A stretch of 63,495 bases of DNA from CAVTHW01 sp963734625 (GCA_963734625.1 CAVTHW010000017.1:1-63495), one strand, 5' to 3'. Shown: positions 16,065 to 25,379, numbered from the stretch's first letter. Notes: generated from the sequence alone by a model not told the origin. A program made the numbers and translations.

Positions 16065-17361
16065 GCTCCGGGGTCCGTTTCGGGACTTGAACTTCGATGC
16101 CGAGTCCTCCGCTTGACTGCGACCGGACAGCGAACTCGCCTCCCGCGCTGCGCGCTCGCGCCCGCATTCCGATCATACCCAGACCCTGTTCGGTCGCGCC
16201 ATTGCCGCCAGACAGCCCCACTCCATTGTCGGTAAGTGAGAGCCGCACCTGGGTCTGATTGACGTGCAGGCCGATCTGGACCTTCCGCGCGTGCGAGTGG
16301 CGGGCGACGTTGGTGAGGGCCTCCTGGGCGATGCGGAACAGGTGTGTCTCGGTCTGGTCCGGCAAACGGCCCGAGAAATCGGAGGAGTAATCCACTTCGA
16401 TCCCGGTGCGCTGCCCGAACTTTTCGGAGAGCCAGCGCAAACTGGCATCCAGTCCGAAATCGTCCAGGATGGTCGGCCGCAGGAGCTGCGAAAGCTCGCG
16501 GACGTTGCGGATGGCGCCGTCGACCAGATCCATGCAGTCCTGGAGCCGCCGTTCGGAGTTCTCCGGGCGGCCGAGCGAGACGATGTTCGCTTTGAGGGCC
16601 GTCAGCGACTGCCCCAACTCGTCGTGCAGCTCGTGGGAGAAGCGGCGCGCCGCAGTCTCCTGGTTCTCCAGCATGTGCCAGGACACCCGGCTCAACTCGC
16701 TCGTCTGCCACTCCATCTTGCGGAAGAGCGCGGTCGTCATCCCCACCGTCACCACGCTGAAGACCAGGGCCAGCACCAGGCAGCCGCCGAGCAGGGCGAA
16801 CGAGCGAGTGAAGAGATTTCTCGACTGCTCGGTGATCGCCTGCTGTGCGGCTTGCGATTGCCGGCGTCCCGAGGCCAGAAGTTTCGCCACGGCGTCGGAA
16901 ACCTGCCGATGACGGCGGAACAGGTCTCGGGACCAGAGCGTGGATGCGTTCTTCTGGGCCAGCAGATGCCGGGCCTCGGCGGTGAAGCCCTCGGCCGCCC
17001 TCTTCAGGTCCTTCCCCATGCCGGCCTCAGGCTTCCCTTCAAACTGGCTCACGATGTCGCTGATGTTCTGGTCGGCATCGTCCAGTTCAGCCAGGATCTT
17101 GTCGCGGTCCAGGAGTTCGGGTTCGCGCGCCATTCTGTAGAAAACGGCGCTCAGCGCCTCCTGTTCGCTCTGGATCTCGTCAACGAGTTCGGTTGCGTCC
17201 TGCTGCCTTTCGACCAGCGTGGCGGCGTTCTGCTGGATGGATCGGATGCTGGTAATCCCCACAAAACCGGCGGTGAGGAGCAAAAGAATCACTAGAGTGA
17301 ACCCGACCATCAGCACCCAGAGGATGCTGCGGTGATTGATCTGCTGCGGCAGCAAATGCAT
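16030..17361 (-). CDS. NarX-like membrane sensor histidine kinase (HisKA_3)
   Basis: The protein has 443 residues. It has two membrane segments (about 13-34 and 187-211) enclosing a helical extracytoplasmic sensor of about 150 residues. A HisKA_3 domain follows, with phospho-acceptor H246 in SHELHDELGQS, and an HATPase domain with DNGVG and GLGMIGMRARA boxes. The sensor is a four-helix-like coiled domain without a recognisable ligand motif. The start at 17361 (MHLLPQQINHRSILWV) gives a normal topology; the frame is open 90 bases further upstream without a ribosome site. It phosphorylates the regulator encoded by the overlapping gene. Confidence 0.92.
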   Translation of the reverse strand: MHLLPQQINHRSILWVLMVGFTLVILLLLTAGFVGITSIRSIQQNAATLVERQQDATELVDEIQSEQEALSAVFYRMAREPELLDRDKILAELDDADQNISDIVSQFEGKPEAGMGKDLKRAAEGFTAEARHLLAQKNASTLWSRDLFRRHRQVSDAVAKLLASGRRQSQAAQQAITEQSRNLFTRSFALLGGCLVLALVFSVVTVGMTTALFRKMEWQTSELSRVSWHMLENQETAARRFSHELHDELGQSLTALKANIVSLGRPENSERRLQDCMDLVDGAIRNVRELSQLLRPTILDDFGLDASLRWLSEKFGQRTGIEVDYSSDFSGRLPDQTETHLFRIAQEALTNVARHSHARKVQIGLHVNQTQVRLSLTDNGVGLSGGNGATEQGLGMIGMRARARSAGGEFAVRSQSSGGLGIEVQVPKRTPEHEQEDASAARG

Positions 17362-17540
17362 CGAGGCCGGATTCCGAGCTGTGGCTCTGCTTCCAGTGTA
17401 AGGCCGGCTGGGCGCGCCGCCGCAGCATCCCCTCGTTTTGTAGGCGGCCATAGCCCGCGCAGGCTATTCTCCGGGGACCGGCTTTCGAAGGACTATGGGG
17501 GTGTCCAGGCTGCGCAGAAGCCCGGAAAAGGAGAAAGACG

Positions 17541-17852
17541 ATGAGAAAGCTAGTGATTTCGCTGGCCCTGGCAGCTCTGATGGTGCCCGCGACCTTCGCG
17601 GCGCCGGCAAAAAAGGCTACTAAGGCAGCCGTTTCCAACCCAATGGTTGACATCAACTCGGCCACTGTTGACCAACTCGAGACACTGCCCGGCATTGGGG
17701 CTGCTGACGCCACCAAGATTGTGGAAAGCCGTCCTTACGCCGCCAAGAAGGACTTGGTACAGAAGAAGGTCCTCACTCAAGCCAGCTACGATCAGATCAG
17801 CAAGTTGATCGCCGCCAAACCGCTCCCAAAAACGATGGCGAAGAAGAAGTAA
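17541..17852 (+). CDS. Secreted helix-hairpin-helix (ComEA-like) protein
   Basis: The protein has 103 residues. A signal peptide (1-20, ending ATFA) precedes a Lys-rich linker and a helix-hairpin-helix domain (INSATVDQLETLPGIGAADA), ending in a basic tail (KTMAKKK). The HhH motif of ComEA binds double-stranded DNA during natural uptake, but ComEA is usually longer and accompanied by comEC, which is absent here. AAGGAG precedes the ATG. It may be a periplasmic DNA-binding protein; this is inference. Confidence 0.8.
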   Translation: MRKLVISLALAALMVPATFAAPAKKATKAAVSNPMVDINSATVDQLETLPGIGAADATKIVESRPYAAKKDLVQKKVLTQASYDQISKLIAAKPLPKTMAKKK

Positions 17853-17978
17853 GCGAAAGAAAGTCCGCGCCCCGATCGCTCTTGGTGGCCGATGCCGAAT
17901 ATTGAGATATGTTCGGCACCGGCTCCAAGCCGATCTTCTACTCAGTTCGTCCAAACGAGGAAGTGGTAGTCTGACTCC

Positions 17979-19655
17979 ATGCGACGCCGAATTGTCGTCT
18001 GGGCCACGACCCTCACGACTCTCGGCAGTGGTTTGCTCAGCCTCGCCTCGGTCATCGGGCGAGACCTCCCGGATCGATATCACATGATTCGGGAGTTCTT
18101 CCCGCTTCAATTCGTGCAGCTGTCGCGTTCCGTCACTCTCCTGATAGGTTTTGGGCTAGTCATCTCGTCCGTCAACATCTACCGGCGCAAGAAGAGGGCG
18201 TTTCAGGCTGTTCTCCTGTTGTCCTGCGTTTCCGTTGTCTTCCATTTGACCAAAGGCCTCAATTATGAGGAGGCGGGATTCTCCGCGGCGCTGGTAGTCG
18301 TGCTCTGGCTCAACCGAAAGAGCTTCACGGTACAGAGCGGGGCTCCCGACTGGCAAACCGGATTGTCTCGGCTGGCCCTGGCCTACGCGGTGGCCCTGGG
18401 TTACGGAATCGCCGGATTCTGGTTCCTGGAACCGCGGGAATTCGGCATCAACTTCAACATCCTGGATTCCATCCACCGGACGCTGCATTTTCTTTTCCTT
18501 GTCGGTGACCCGCAAATCGTCCCGAAGACCAGGTTTGCGTTCTGGTTCGTGGACTCGCTCTATCTCATGACCACGACGACCCTACTCTACTCGGGCTTCT
18601 CGCTGTTCCGGCCGGCGATCTACCGCTTTCGCACGCACCCGCTCGAACAGGCGCAAGCGGCCAGAATTGTGAGCCAGTACGGCCGGGTGTCCCAGGATTA
18701 CTTCAAGACGTGGTCCGATAAGTCGTTCTTCTTTTCGCCTTCGGAAGAGTGCTTCCTGGCTTACCGCGTGGGCTCGAACTTCGCGGTGGCGCTGGGCGAT
18801 CCAGTGGGCCCGGAAGCGCAGATTGAGGACACCATCCGGCGCTTCCGTGTATTCTGCGAGCAGAACGACTGGGGGATCGGCTTTCACCAGGCCCTGCCGG
18901 ATTTTCTGCCCATCTACCATCGCCTGGGGTTCAAGAAGCTCAAGCTGGGCGACGACGCAATTGTGGATCTGGCCTCCTTCTCCCTGGAAGGGAAGGCCAT
19001 GAAGCCCACCCGCAACGCGATCACCAAATTGGAGAAGTCGGGCGTCCAGACCCGCCATTTCGAGCCCCCCTTGCCCCCCGATGTGGTTGCGCAGCTAAGG
19101 GAAGTCTCCGACGAGTGGCTCCAGATTCCCGGCCGGCGGGAACGTCAGTTCACGCTGGGACGCTTCGATGCCGATTACGTCCGATCGGTCTCGGTGACTG
19201 TCGCCGTGGACAAAGACGAGAAGATCCAGGCGTTTCTAAGCACCCTCCCGTCCGTGCGCAATGATGAGACCGCCGCGGACCTGATGCGGCGGCGCGCCGA
19301 CTCCCCCAACGGAGTCATGGATTACCTTTTTGTGAAAGCCTTCTTGCTCTGCAAGGAGAAGGGACTCGCCCGGTTCAGCCTGGGATTGGCGCCCATGTCG
19401 GGTTTCCAGGAGAAGGAAATCGCCTCCCCCCAGGAACGGGCCGTGCACACGTTCTTCCAGCAGATGAATTTTCTGTTCAGCTACAAGGGCCTGCGCGCAT
19501 ATAAAGCGAAATTCGCCAGCTCCTGGGAACCACGCTACGTGGTGTATCGAAACGTGCTGGACCTGCCCCGGCTGGCCCTGGCTTTGGGCAAGGTGTCCGA
19601 GATCGAGGAGGAATTGCCGTGGGAGTATCCCACCGAAGGAGACGAGTCCGGTTGA
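17979..19655 (+). CDS. Lysyl-phosphatidylglycerol synthase-like (MprF/LpiA, DUF2156) membrane protein
   Basis: The protein has 558 residues. The N-terminal third is hydrophobic with about six membrane segments. The C-terminal half (about 245-545) is the DUF2156/LPG-synthase domain, containing SFFFSPSEECFLAYRVG, FAVALGDPVGP and the late stretch FLFSYKGLRAYKAKFA typical of aminoacyl-PG synthases. Such enzymes transfer lysine or alanine from tRNA to phosphatidylglycerol, lowering membrane charge. It is shorter than full MprF, which has 14 membrane segments, so the flippase part is reduced. The next gene, an AcvB-like hydrolase, starts within the stop codon. Confidence 0.88.
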   Translation: MRRRIVVWATTLTTLGSGLLSLASVIGRDLPDRYHMIREFFPLQFVQLSRSVTLLIGFGLVISSVNIYRRKKRAFQAVLLLSCVSVVFHLTKGLNYEEAGFSAALVVVLWLNRKSFTVQSGAPDWQTGLSRLALAYAVALGYGIAGFWFLEPREFGINFNILDSIHRTLHFLFLVGDPQIVPKTRFAFWFVDSLYLMTTTTLLYSGFSLFRPAIYRFRTHPLEQAQAARIVSQYGRVSQDYFKTWSDKSFFFSPSEECFLAYRVGSNFAVALGDPVGPEAQIEDTIRRFRVFCEQNDWGIGFHQALPDFLPIYHRLGFKKLKLGDDAIVDLASFSLEGKAMKPTRNAITKLEKSGVQTRHFEPPLPPDVVAQLREVSDEWLQIPGRRERQFTLGRFDADYVRSVSVTVAVDKDEKIQAFLSTLPSVRNDETAADLMRRRADSPNGVMDYLFVKAFLLCKEKGLARFSLGLAPMSGFQEKEIASPQERAVHTFFQQMNFLFSYKGLRAYKAKFASSWEPRYVVYRNVLDLPRLALALGKVSEIEEELPWEYPTEGDESG

Positions 19656-20437
19656 TGCTACGGGCGCTCACAGTCTGCTTGATGGCGGGGATCTTCCTCG
19701 TATTGCCGCTACCCTCCGCGCCGGCCAAGGGCGGCAAGACGCCGGTGACGGTTCGCGGGCAGTCGCAAGATGTCTATGTCTATCCTGCCCAGGGGAGCCA
19801 ATCCAAGGGCAGGATTCTGTTTGCGCCCGGCGACGGAGGGTGGCGCGGCTTCGCGGTGACCGTGGCCGAGACGGTGGCGGCGTGGGGCTACGACGTCTAC
19901 GGCCTGGACACAAAACGCTATCTGGAGAGCTTCACTACCGCAAAGTCAGCCCTGCAGGATACACAGGTGATGGCGGACATGCGGGCGGTCGCCGAAGCGA
20001 TCCGCAAGACTCCCGCGGATAGGCCTGTCTTCGTCGGCTGGAGCGAGGGCGCGGGACTGAGCGTGCTGGCGGGCAGTCCCGGGGAGAACAAGAGGGCTTT
20101 CCGAGGTGTGGTAGCCATCGGCCTGACGGGCGAAACCGTCCTGGGCTGGCGTTGGGTGGACGACGCCACTTACGTGACTAAGAGAAGGCCGGACGAACCG
20201 GCGGTCGCGACTAGCTCGTACATGCCTAGGATCACGCCGCTGCCGCTGCTGATGATTCATTCGAGCGGCGACGAATATACGGACGTCTCACAAGCGAAGG
20301 AACTCTTTGAGGCGGCTCGGGAACCGAAGCGGTTTTCGCTAGTGCAGGCACAGAACCACCGCTTCGACGGCAATCAGGACGCCCTTTTTCGAACGCTGCG
20401 CGAGGGCCTCGATTGGCTCCTCCGGACAGCGCCTTGA
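19655..20437 (+). CDS. AcvB/VirJ-like periplasmic alpha/beta hydrolase
   Basis: The protein has 260 residues. A signal peptide occupies about 1-25. The alpha/beta hydrolase fold shows the family's PGDGGWRGF motif (58-66), nucleophile S130 in VGWSEGAG, an acid in HSSGDEYTD (D206 or D210), and H235 in AQNHRFDG. In Agrobacterium and Rhizobium, AcvB hydrolyses lysyl-phosphatidylglycerol made by LpiA. Here the two genes share one base (TGATG), so a synthesis/turnover pair is likely. The longer in-frame start at 19619 would lie inside the synthase gene and is unnecessary. Confidence 0.88.
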   Translation: MLRALTVCLMAGIFLVLPLPSAPAKGGKTPVTVRGQSQDVYVYPAQGSQSKGRILFAPGDGGWRGFAVTVAETVAAWGYDVYGLDTKRYLESFTTAKSALQDTQVMADMRAVAEAIRKTPADRPVFVGWSEGAGLSVLAGSPGENKRAFRGVVAIGLTGETVLGWRWVDDATYVTKRRPDEPAVATSSYMPRITPLPLLMIHSSGDEYTDVSQAKELFEAAREPKRFSLVQAQNHRFDGNQDALFRTLREGLDWLLRTAP

Positions 20438-20449
20438 GCGCGGGCCCGG

Positions 20450-20698
20450 CTAGCCAGCCCGTGATTTGGCGTTTCGCCGTTGCTGGGTTCGGCTGAAGGA
20501 GGACGACTTCGATAGGTCGCTGACCCTTCCTGCAATGGCCTGTAAAGCCGCTTGAACTGGATCATCAGAGCCGGCAGCGCGTCGCAGTTCGATTTGGGGA
20601 ACATCCCGCTCGCCGGCTCCGTATGACGAAATGTGAGCCTTCCATAGCGCGCGGCGCCCGATTGACTTCAACCCATTGATAGTCTTACCCTTACCCAT
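20450..20698 (-). CDS. Doubtful small basic protein
   Basis: A frame of 82 codons (MGKGKTINGLKSIGRRALWK at the N-terminus) has protein-like composition and lies in an otherwise empty gap on the strand opposite to its neighbours. There is no convincing ribosome site and no known motif. It may be spurious. Confidence 0.3.
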   Translation of the reverse strand: MGKGKTINGLKSIGRRALWKAHISSYGAGERDVPQIELRRAAGSDDPVQAALQAIAGRVSDLSKSSSFSRTQQRRNAKSRAG

Positions 20699-20720
20699 GG
20701 AACAGTGAGGAAGAGGCCCG

Positions 20721-21410
20721 ATGAGCAAGAAGTGGTACAACTACTTCGTCTCGGTTGATCCAGTGAATGCGGACGCTGCGGCGGGAGGGGAGCAGGGCGC
20801 GGATGCGGCGCCCGGAGGCGCCCGAACCGGGGCGCGGACCATCGCCGACATAGCCGCTGCCGCAAATGCCACGCCCACGTTTACGCAGCCGGTGACAGAC
20901 CCTGCCGCATTCGAGCAGATCTACCAGGCCGCCGAGGTGCGGACCCCGGCCCATGGCTTTACCATATTCAAGATCGCGGACATGCTGAAGAGCGAGCACA
21001 TCCGCAGCCTGTCGGTGGAGATCAAGCGCAGCTCGGTGCTGTTGGCGCTCGATGCGGCCGGGGTGAAGCTGCAGGAAATCATTGAAGACGCGGTCCGCCG
21101 CGACCGCGCGCTCGACACCTTCGAACTGGTGCAGCAGCGCGCGCTCGATCAACTGGAAACCAAGAAGGCGGACGAAAACAAGAAGCTCCAGCAGGAAGCG
21201 GACCGCGTGCTCACGGAACTGCGCGCGAGCATCCAGGCGAATAACGACACGGTGGCGCGCGAACGCGAGCGCATGCAGACCTGGCGGCTGCAGAAGCAGC
21301 AGGAAGAACGCCGCATCGCCGACGCGGTGGCGCCATTCGCGACGGAAAACCCTATTACGACCGGACCGGCCGGTGCGCCGGCCAAGCCCGAGGAGACACC
21401 CGGCCGCTAG
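20721..21410 (+). CDS. Conserved hypothetical coiled-coil protein, first gene of the PspA/ABC/AAA operon
   Basis: The protein has 229 residues. Residues 1-55 are Ala/Gly-rich and probably disordered. About 60-110 form a compact segment (IYQAAEVRTPAHGFTIFKIA). About 115-205 form a long charged coiled coil (LVQQRALDQLETKKADENKK). The C-terminus is disordered. There is no signal peptide or membrane segment, so it is cytoplasmic. GAGGAAGAGG precedes the ATG. It lies 21 bases before pspA on the same strand and is probably an operon-specific partner of PspA. I know no family name for it. Confidence 0.75.
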   Translation: MSKKWYNYFVSVDPVNADAAAGGEQGADAAPGGARTGARTIADIAAAANATPTFTQPVTDPAAFEQIYQAAEVRTPAHGFTIFKIADMLKSEHIRSLSVEIKRSSVLLALDAAGVKLQEIIEDAVRRDRALDTFELVQQRALDQLETKKADENKKLQQEADRVLTELRASIQANNDTVARERERMQTWRLQKQQEERRIADAVAPFATENPITTGPAGAPAKPEETPGR

Positions 21411-21431
21411 CCGGGAAGGAGAAACGTTTTC

Positions 21432-22163
21432 ATGTTTAAGCGGCTCTCGCGTATTTTGCGTTCGTTCTTTGGATTCTTCATTTCCGTGGCGGAGGATCCC
21501 GAGCTGATCCTCGAGCAGAACATTCGCGACATGAACGACCAGGTGCCGCGCATGAACGAGAGCATTGCGATGGTAAAGGCCAACGCGACGCTGCTCGAAA
21601 AAGAAGAAATCAAGTACAAGGCCGATGTGAACGATCTGGCGATGAAGGTTAAGGCCAGCATACAGGCGGGCCGCGACGACCTGGCCGGACACTTTGCCGT
21701 GCAGCTCGAGCAGGTGCGGAGCGCGCTGGCGCGGACGCAGGGACAGCTCGAAACCGCGCGGGCGGGGTTCGAAAAGGCGCAGAACGTCAAGACCGCGTTC
21801 CTGCGCGAGAAAGAGCGGAAGACGCGGGAAGCCATGAGCGCGATTCGCGACTACCGCCGCTCGCAGTGGCAGAAGAAGGTGGCTGACGCCATGGAACAGT
21901 TCGAGGTGGCGGGTGTCAGCCAGACCCACGACGAGATGGTTCGCAAGATCGAAGAAACCACGGCGGTCAACGAGGCCCGCATGGATATGGCCTTGGGCAA
22001 CGTGGATCAGCAGAAGTTCCAAATTGAAGAAGAGGCCGAGAAGCTGCGCGCCAGCGAACTGGTCAAGCAGTTCAAGGCCGAAATGGGCCTGATTTCGCCC
22101 GAAGCATCCACTCCGGCTCCAGAGAAGACGATCGGGGGCCGGGACACCGAAAAGACTGCGTAA
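21432..22163 (+). CDS. pspA: PspA/IM30 family membrane-remodelling protein
   Basis: The protein has 243 residues. It has the PspA start (FKRLSRILRSFFGFFIS amphipathic helix), followed by a nearly continuous helical coiled coil with EDPELILEQNIRDMNDQVPRM at the conserved first hairpin. PspA proteins belong to the ESCRT-III superfamily. They polymerise on the inner face of stressed membranes and protect the proton gradient. AAGGAG precedes the ATG. The expected PspF, PspB and PspC partners are absent; the neighbours are instead an OmpA-linked ABC system and a AAA+ ATPase. Confidence 0.92.
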   Translation: MFKRLSRILRSFFGFFISVAEDPELILEQNIRDMNDQVPRMNESIAMVKANATLLEKEEIKYKADVNDLAMKVKASIQAGRDDLAGHFAVQLEQVRSALARTQGQLETARAGFEKAQNVKTAFLREKERKTREAMSAIRDYRRSQWQKKVADAMEQFEVAGVSQTHDEMVRKIEETTAVNEARMDMALGNVDQQKFQIEEEAEKLRASELVKQFKAEMGLISPEASTPAPEKTIGGRDTEKTA

Positions 22164-22178
22164 TCCGCGGAGGAAGCC

Positions 22179-23738
22179 ATGGCGGTAAGAATTGAAAAGG
22201 GCGGCTGGACTTTCATCTTCCTGATTGGTCTTGGGCTGGTCGCATACGGCCTGAACCGGTACGGCGTCGTCAACCTGTCTGGTATCTTCGGCAAGAAGGC
22301 GGCACCCACCAGCGCGGTGGACACTTCGAAGCCTCTCGCCACCGCCGGAGACAAGGAAACAAACCAGGTGCGCGTGCGGGTCAACATCTGGGTCGGCTGC
22401 GCGGGCGGCTTGGTGGCCAACGGCGGGCTCGACACCGCGGCCGGTTCGATCTACGACAAGAAAGGCCTGAAGGTTTCTTTCAAGATTATCGACGACTGGA
22501 CCGAGGGCACTGCGGCGTTGGCCTCCAACAACGTGGATGTGATGCTCACCACCGCGGATGTTTGGGCCAAAGACTACGGCCAGCTTCTCGATAAGGGCTT
22601 CCGGGCGCGCGCCGTGTACATGGTGGATTGGTCACGCGGCGCCGACGGCGTCATCGGCAAACAGGGCATCAACAGCATTGAAGACCTGGCGGGGAAGAGT
22701 GTGGCCTTCGCGCCTTACACGCCCTCGCACTTCCTGCTCTGGAACGGGCTGAAGAGTTCAGGCCTCAGCACGGAGCAGCGCAACGAAATCTTCAACAAAG
22801 CGGTCCACACCAAAGACGGCATCGAGCCGGCGACCCTGTTCGCACAACAGAAGGTGGATGCCGCGGTGGCCTGGGATCCGGACATGACCGACGCAGTGGG
22901 CAAGCGGCCGGGCGCGAAGAAGATCTACGACACGCGGACCGCCAACCGGCTGATCGCCGACGTTCTGGTGGTCAGCGACCGCTTCTCGGCCAACTCTCCG
23001 CAGACGCTTCGGAACTTCCTGGAAGGGTGGCTGGAGGGCGTCGAGTTCATCCGGCAACAGCCCAACCGGGCCTACACCCTGATCGGAACTATCAAGGACT
23101 TCAACATGCCGGAGGACCTCGCCAAGAGCATGCTGGGAGGCGTTCGGCTATCCGACTACGCCGACAACAAGACCTTCTTCGCCTCGGGCGCCGGGTCCGA
23201 CTACAACAACGTCATGGGTATGGCGCAGGACATGTACCGCGAGTTGCGGCTGCTCAAGGGCGCTCCCGATATCGAGGGCAGCGTGGACCGGCGCTACATC
23301 GCAGCCATGGAGGGCAAGTTCTCGTCGCAGTCGACCGAGACTCCGATCGAGTACAAAGCTCCGGCTAAGGGTGCGACGCCAATCGCCACGCAGCGCCGGT
23401 CTATCTACTTCGAAACCAACTCGGCCGCGCTAAGCCCTGACTCGCGGGCGGTGGTGGAGGAGATCGGCGGCTTCATGCGGGCGTACGAGAATACGGTGGT
23501 CGATATCGACGGCAACTCCGATTCCACCGGCTCGCGCGAGTTGAATTTGGGCCTCTCGAAACAGCGCGCCGACACGGTGAAGAACTACCTGATGACCAAG
23601 TACGGCTACCCGGCGTCGCGCATGCGGACGGCGGGGAACGGGCCGGACAAACCGATCGAAACCAACGACACGCCCGAGGGACGCGAAAAGAACCGGCGCA
23701 CGGACATCAAGGTGTATCCGAATCCGGCGAACCAGTGA
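22179..23738 (+). CDS. ABC substrate-binding protein (NMT1/SsuA-like) fused to an OmpA peptidoglycan-binding domain
   Basis: The protein has 519 residues. One N-terminal membrane anchor (about 9-30, FIFLIGLGLVAYGLNRYGVV) is followed by a periplasmic type II binding-protein domain (about 65-345, with VDVMLTTADVWAKDYG and WDPDMTDAV) and a C-terminal OmpA-like domain (about 400-515, with IYFETNSAALSPDSR, NLGLSKQRADTVKNYL and GREKNRRTDI). The OmpA part should grip peptidoglycan, so the binding protein bridges inner membrane and wall instead of diffusing. GGAGGAAG precedes the ATG. Permease and ATPase genes follow directly. The ligand is unknown; relatives bind sulfonates, taurine or thiamine precursors. 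Confidence 0.9.
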   Translation: MAVRIEKGGWTFIFLIGLGLVAYGLNRYGVVNLSGIFGKKAAPTSAVDTSKPLATAGDKETNQVRVRVNIWVGCAGGLVANGGLDTAAGSIYDKKGLKVSFKIIDDWTEGTAALASNNVDVMLTTADVWAKDYGQLLDKGFRARAVYMVDWSRGADGVIGKQGINSIEDLAGKSVAFAPYTPSHFLLWNGLKSSGLSTEQRNEIFNKAVHTKDGIEPATLFAQQKVDAAVAWDPDMTDAVGKRPGAKKIYDTRTANRLIADVLVVSDRFSANSPQTLRNFLEGWLEGVEFIRQQPNRAYTLIGTIKDFNMPEDLAKSMLGGVRLSDYADNKTFFASGAGSDYNNVMGMAQDMYRELRLLKGAPDIEGSVDRRYIAAMEGKFSSQSTETPIEYKAPAKGATPIATQRRSIYFETNSAALSPDSRAVVEEIGGFMRAYENTVVDIDGNSDSTGSRELNLGLSKQRADTVKNYLMTKYGYPASRMRTAGNGPDKPIETNDTPEGREKNRRTDIKVYPNPANQ

Positions 23739-24571
23739 TGGTGCAGCCTACAAGCATCCGAAAACCGGTCGCGCGGCCCTGGACCCTGATTCTCGGGTTG
23801 GCCGCCTGGACGGCCGTGGTCGCGGCCTGGTTCCTGGCGACCAGAAGCAGCCTGCTGCCGCCGATGGCGTTGCCCGAGCCGGTGGGCGTGGTGACGGCGA
23901 TCGCCCGCCTGTGGACCGAGTACGACCTGCTCGGCAATGTCTTCCAAAGCTGGTGGCGCATTGCCCAGGCCTTCTTCTGGTCTGCGTTAGTCGCGATCCC
24001 GCTGGGCTTGTTGATGGGTAGCTTTCCGTGGGTGTTCCACCTGGTGAATCCGATCGCCGCGCCGATGCGGTCGATGCCGATAACGGCGTTTCTTCCCGCC
24101 TTCATCGCGTTGTTCGGCATGGACGAAGGCATGAAGGTGGGGTTCCTGTTCTTCGGCATGTTCTTCTTCCTTCTGGCACTGGTGGTGGAACAGGTCAACC
24201 GGGTGGACCACGCACTGCTTGAGACCGCATATACGCTGGGCGCCAAGGTCCACCACGTGTTGTGGCTGCTGTTTCGGGCCTCGTTTCCCGCCATCTTCGG
24301 CTCGTTTCGGATTCTCTACGATATCGGCTGGACCTACGTAATCCTGGCTGAGATGGTGAATGCGCGCAAGGGCGTGGGCTACATGGTGGAAGCCGCACGC
24401 AAGGTTCTGGATTTTGAGCGCGTCTACGCAGGCATCATTGCCATCGGAGTGGCCGCATTCCTGTTCCGGTGGCTGCTGACGGTGCTGGAAGATCGTCTCT
24501 TCCCCTGGCAGCGCCCGGCGCGGGAGCAATCTGAGCCGGCCATTTCTTCCGCCCATGCAACCAAAAAATAA
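23738..24571 (+). CDS. ABC transporter permease (SsuC/TauC-like)
   Basis: The protein has 277 residues with about six membrane segments, starting near WTLILGLAAWTAVVAAWFLA. The EAA-type loop that docks the ATPase is LLETAYTLGAKVHHVLWLL, around residue 160-180. The ATG at 23738 overlaps the stop of the binding-protein gene (TGATG); a GTG one codon earlier is also possible. It should form a homodimer working with the next gene's ATPase to import whatever the OmpA-linked protein binds. Confidence 0.9.
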   Translation: MVQPTSIRKPVARPWTLILGLAAWTAVVAAWFLATRSSLLPPMALPEPVGVVTAIARLWTEYDLLGNVFQSWWRIAQAFFWSALVAIPLGLLMGSFPWVFHLVNPIAAPMRSMPITAFLPAFIALFGMDEGMKVGFLFFGMFFFLLALVVEQVNRVDHALLETAYTLGAKVHHVLWLLFRASFPAIFGSFRILYDIGWTYVILAEMVNARKGVGYMVEAARKVLDFERVYAGIIAIGVAAFLFRWLLTVLEDRLFPWQRPAREQSEPAISSAHATKK

Positions 24572-25379
24572 AATCACGCTGCGGAACGTTTCGCGCGTCT
24601 TCACCAGCGCCTCCGGCGAGAAGGTGGAAGCCCTGCGGGATGTCAATCTTGAAATCGCCGACGAGTTCGCGGCGGACGGGCGCGACATCGGGGAGTTCCG
24701 CGTGCTGCTCGGTCCCTCCGGCTGCGGCAAGTCCACAATCCTTCGCATGATCGCGGGGCTGGACTTTCCGACTGCCGGGGAAGTGACGGTCAACGGCCAG
24801 CGGGTAGTGGGTCCGGGACCAGACCGCGGCATGGTATTCCAGAAATACACCTCGTTCGCGTGGCTCAGCGTGGCCCGCAACGTCGAGTACGGGCTTCGCA
24901 TCAAAGGGACGCCGGAGGCGGAGCGGCGCCAAATCGTGGAGCACCTTATCGAGGCAGTGGGGCTCACGGGGTTCGAGAACGCCTACCCGCACACCCTCTC
25001 GGGCGGCATGCAGCAGCGGCTGGCGATTGCCCGCTCGCTGGCTGTCCGGCCGCAAGTCTTGCTGATGGACGAGCCCTTCGGCGCGCTCGACGCGCAGACG
25101 CGCAACGACATGCAGACCCTGCTGCTGCACATTTGGGACGAGACCGCGGCGACGGTGCTGTTCGTAACGCACGACGTGGCGGAGGCGGTTTTCCTGGCCG
25201 ACCGGCTGTACATGGTCGGCCCGCGGCCGGGGACCATCGTCGAAGAGATACCGGTGCCGTTCGCACGCCCGCGCGAGCAGGGGCTCAAAGAACAGCGTGA
25301 ATTCCAGGAACTGGAGGCCCACGCCCTTGCCCGGCTGCGCCGGACGGCCGGCTCGGGACAGGTCCGGGTCAGCATTTGA
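24555..25379 (+). CDS. ABC transporter ATPase (SsuB/TauB-like)
   Basis: The protein has 274 residues. Walker A GPSGCGKST is at 53-61, the Q-loop is in MVFQKYTSF, the signature LSGGMQQR is at 148-155, Walker B LLMDEP is at 169-174, and the switch His is in VLFVTHDVAEAV. It overlaps the permease gene by 17 bases, so translation is coupled. A slightly long insert between strands 1 and 2 (EFAADGRDIGEF, about 37-48) is unusual for the family. The C-terminal RLRRTAGS tail is short, with no regulatory domain. Confidence 0.93.
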   Translation: MQPKNKITLRNVSRVFTSASGEKVEALRDVNLEIADEFAADGRDIGEFRVLLGPSGCGKSTILRMIAGLDFPTAGEVTVNGQRVVGPGPDRGMVFQKYTSFAWLSVARNVEYGLRIKGTPEAERRQIVEHLIEAVGLTGFENAYPHTLSGGMQQRLAIARSLAVRPQVLLMDEPFGALDAQTRNDMQTLLLHIWDETAATVLFVTHDVAEAVFLADRLYMVGPRPGTIVEEIPVPFARPREQGLKEQREFQELEAHALARLRRTAGSGQVRVSI

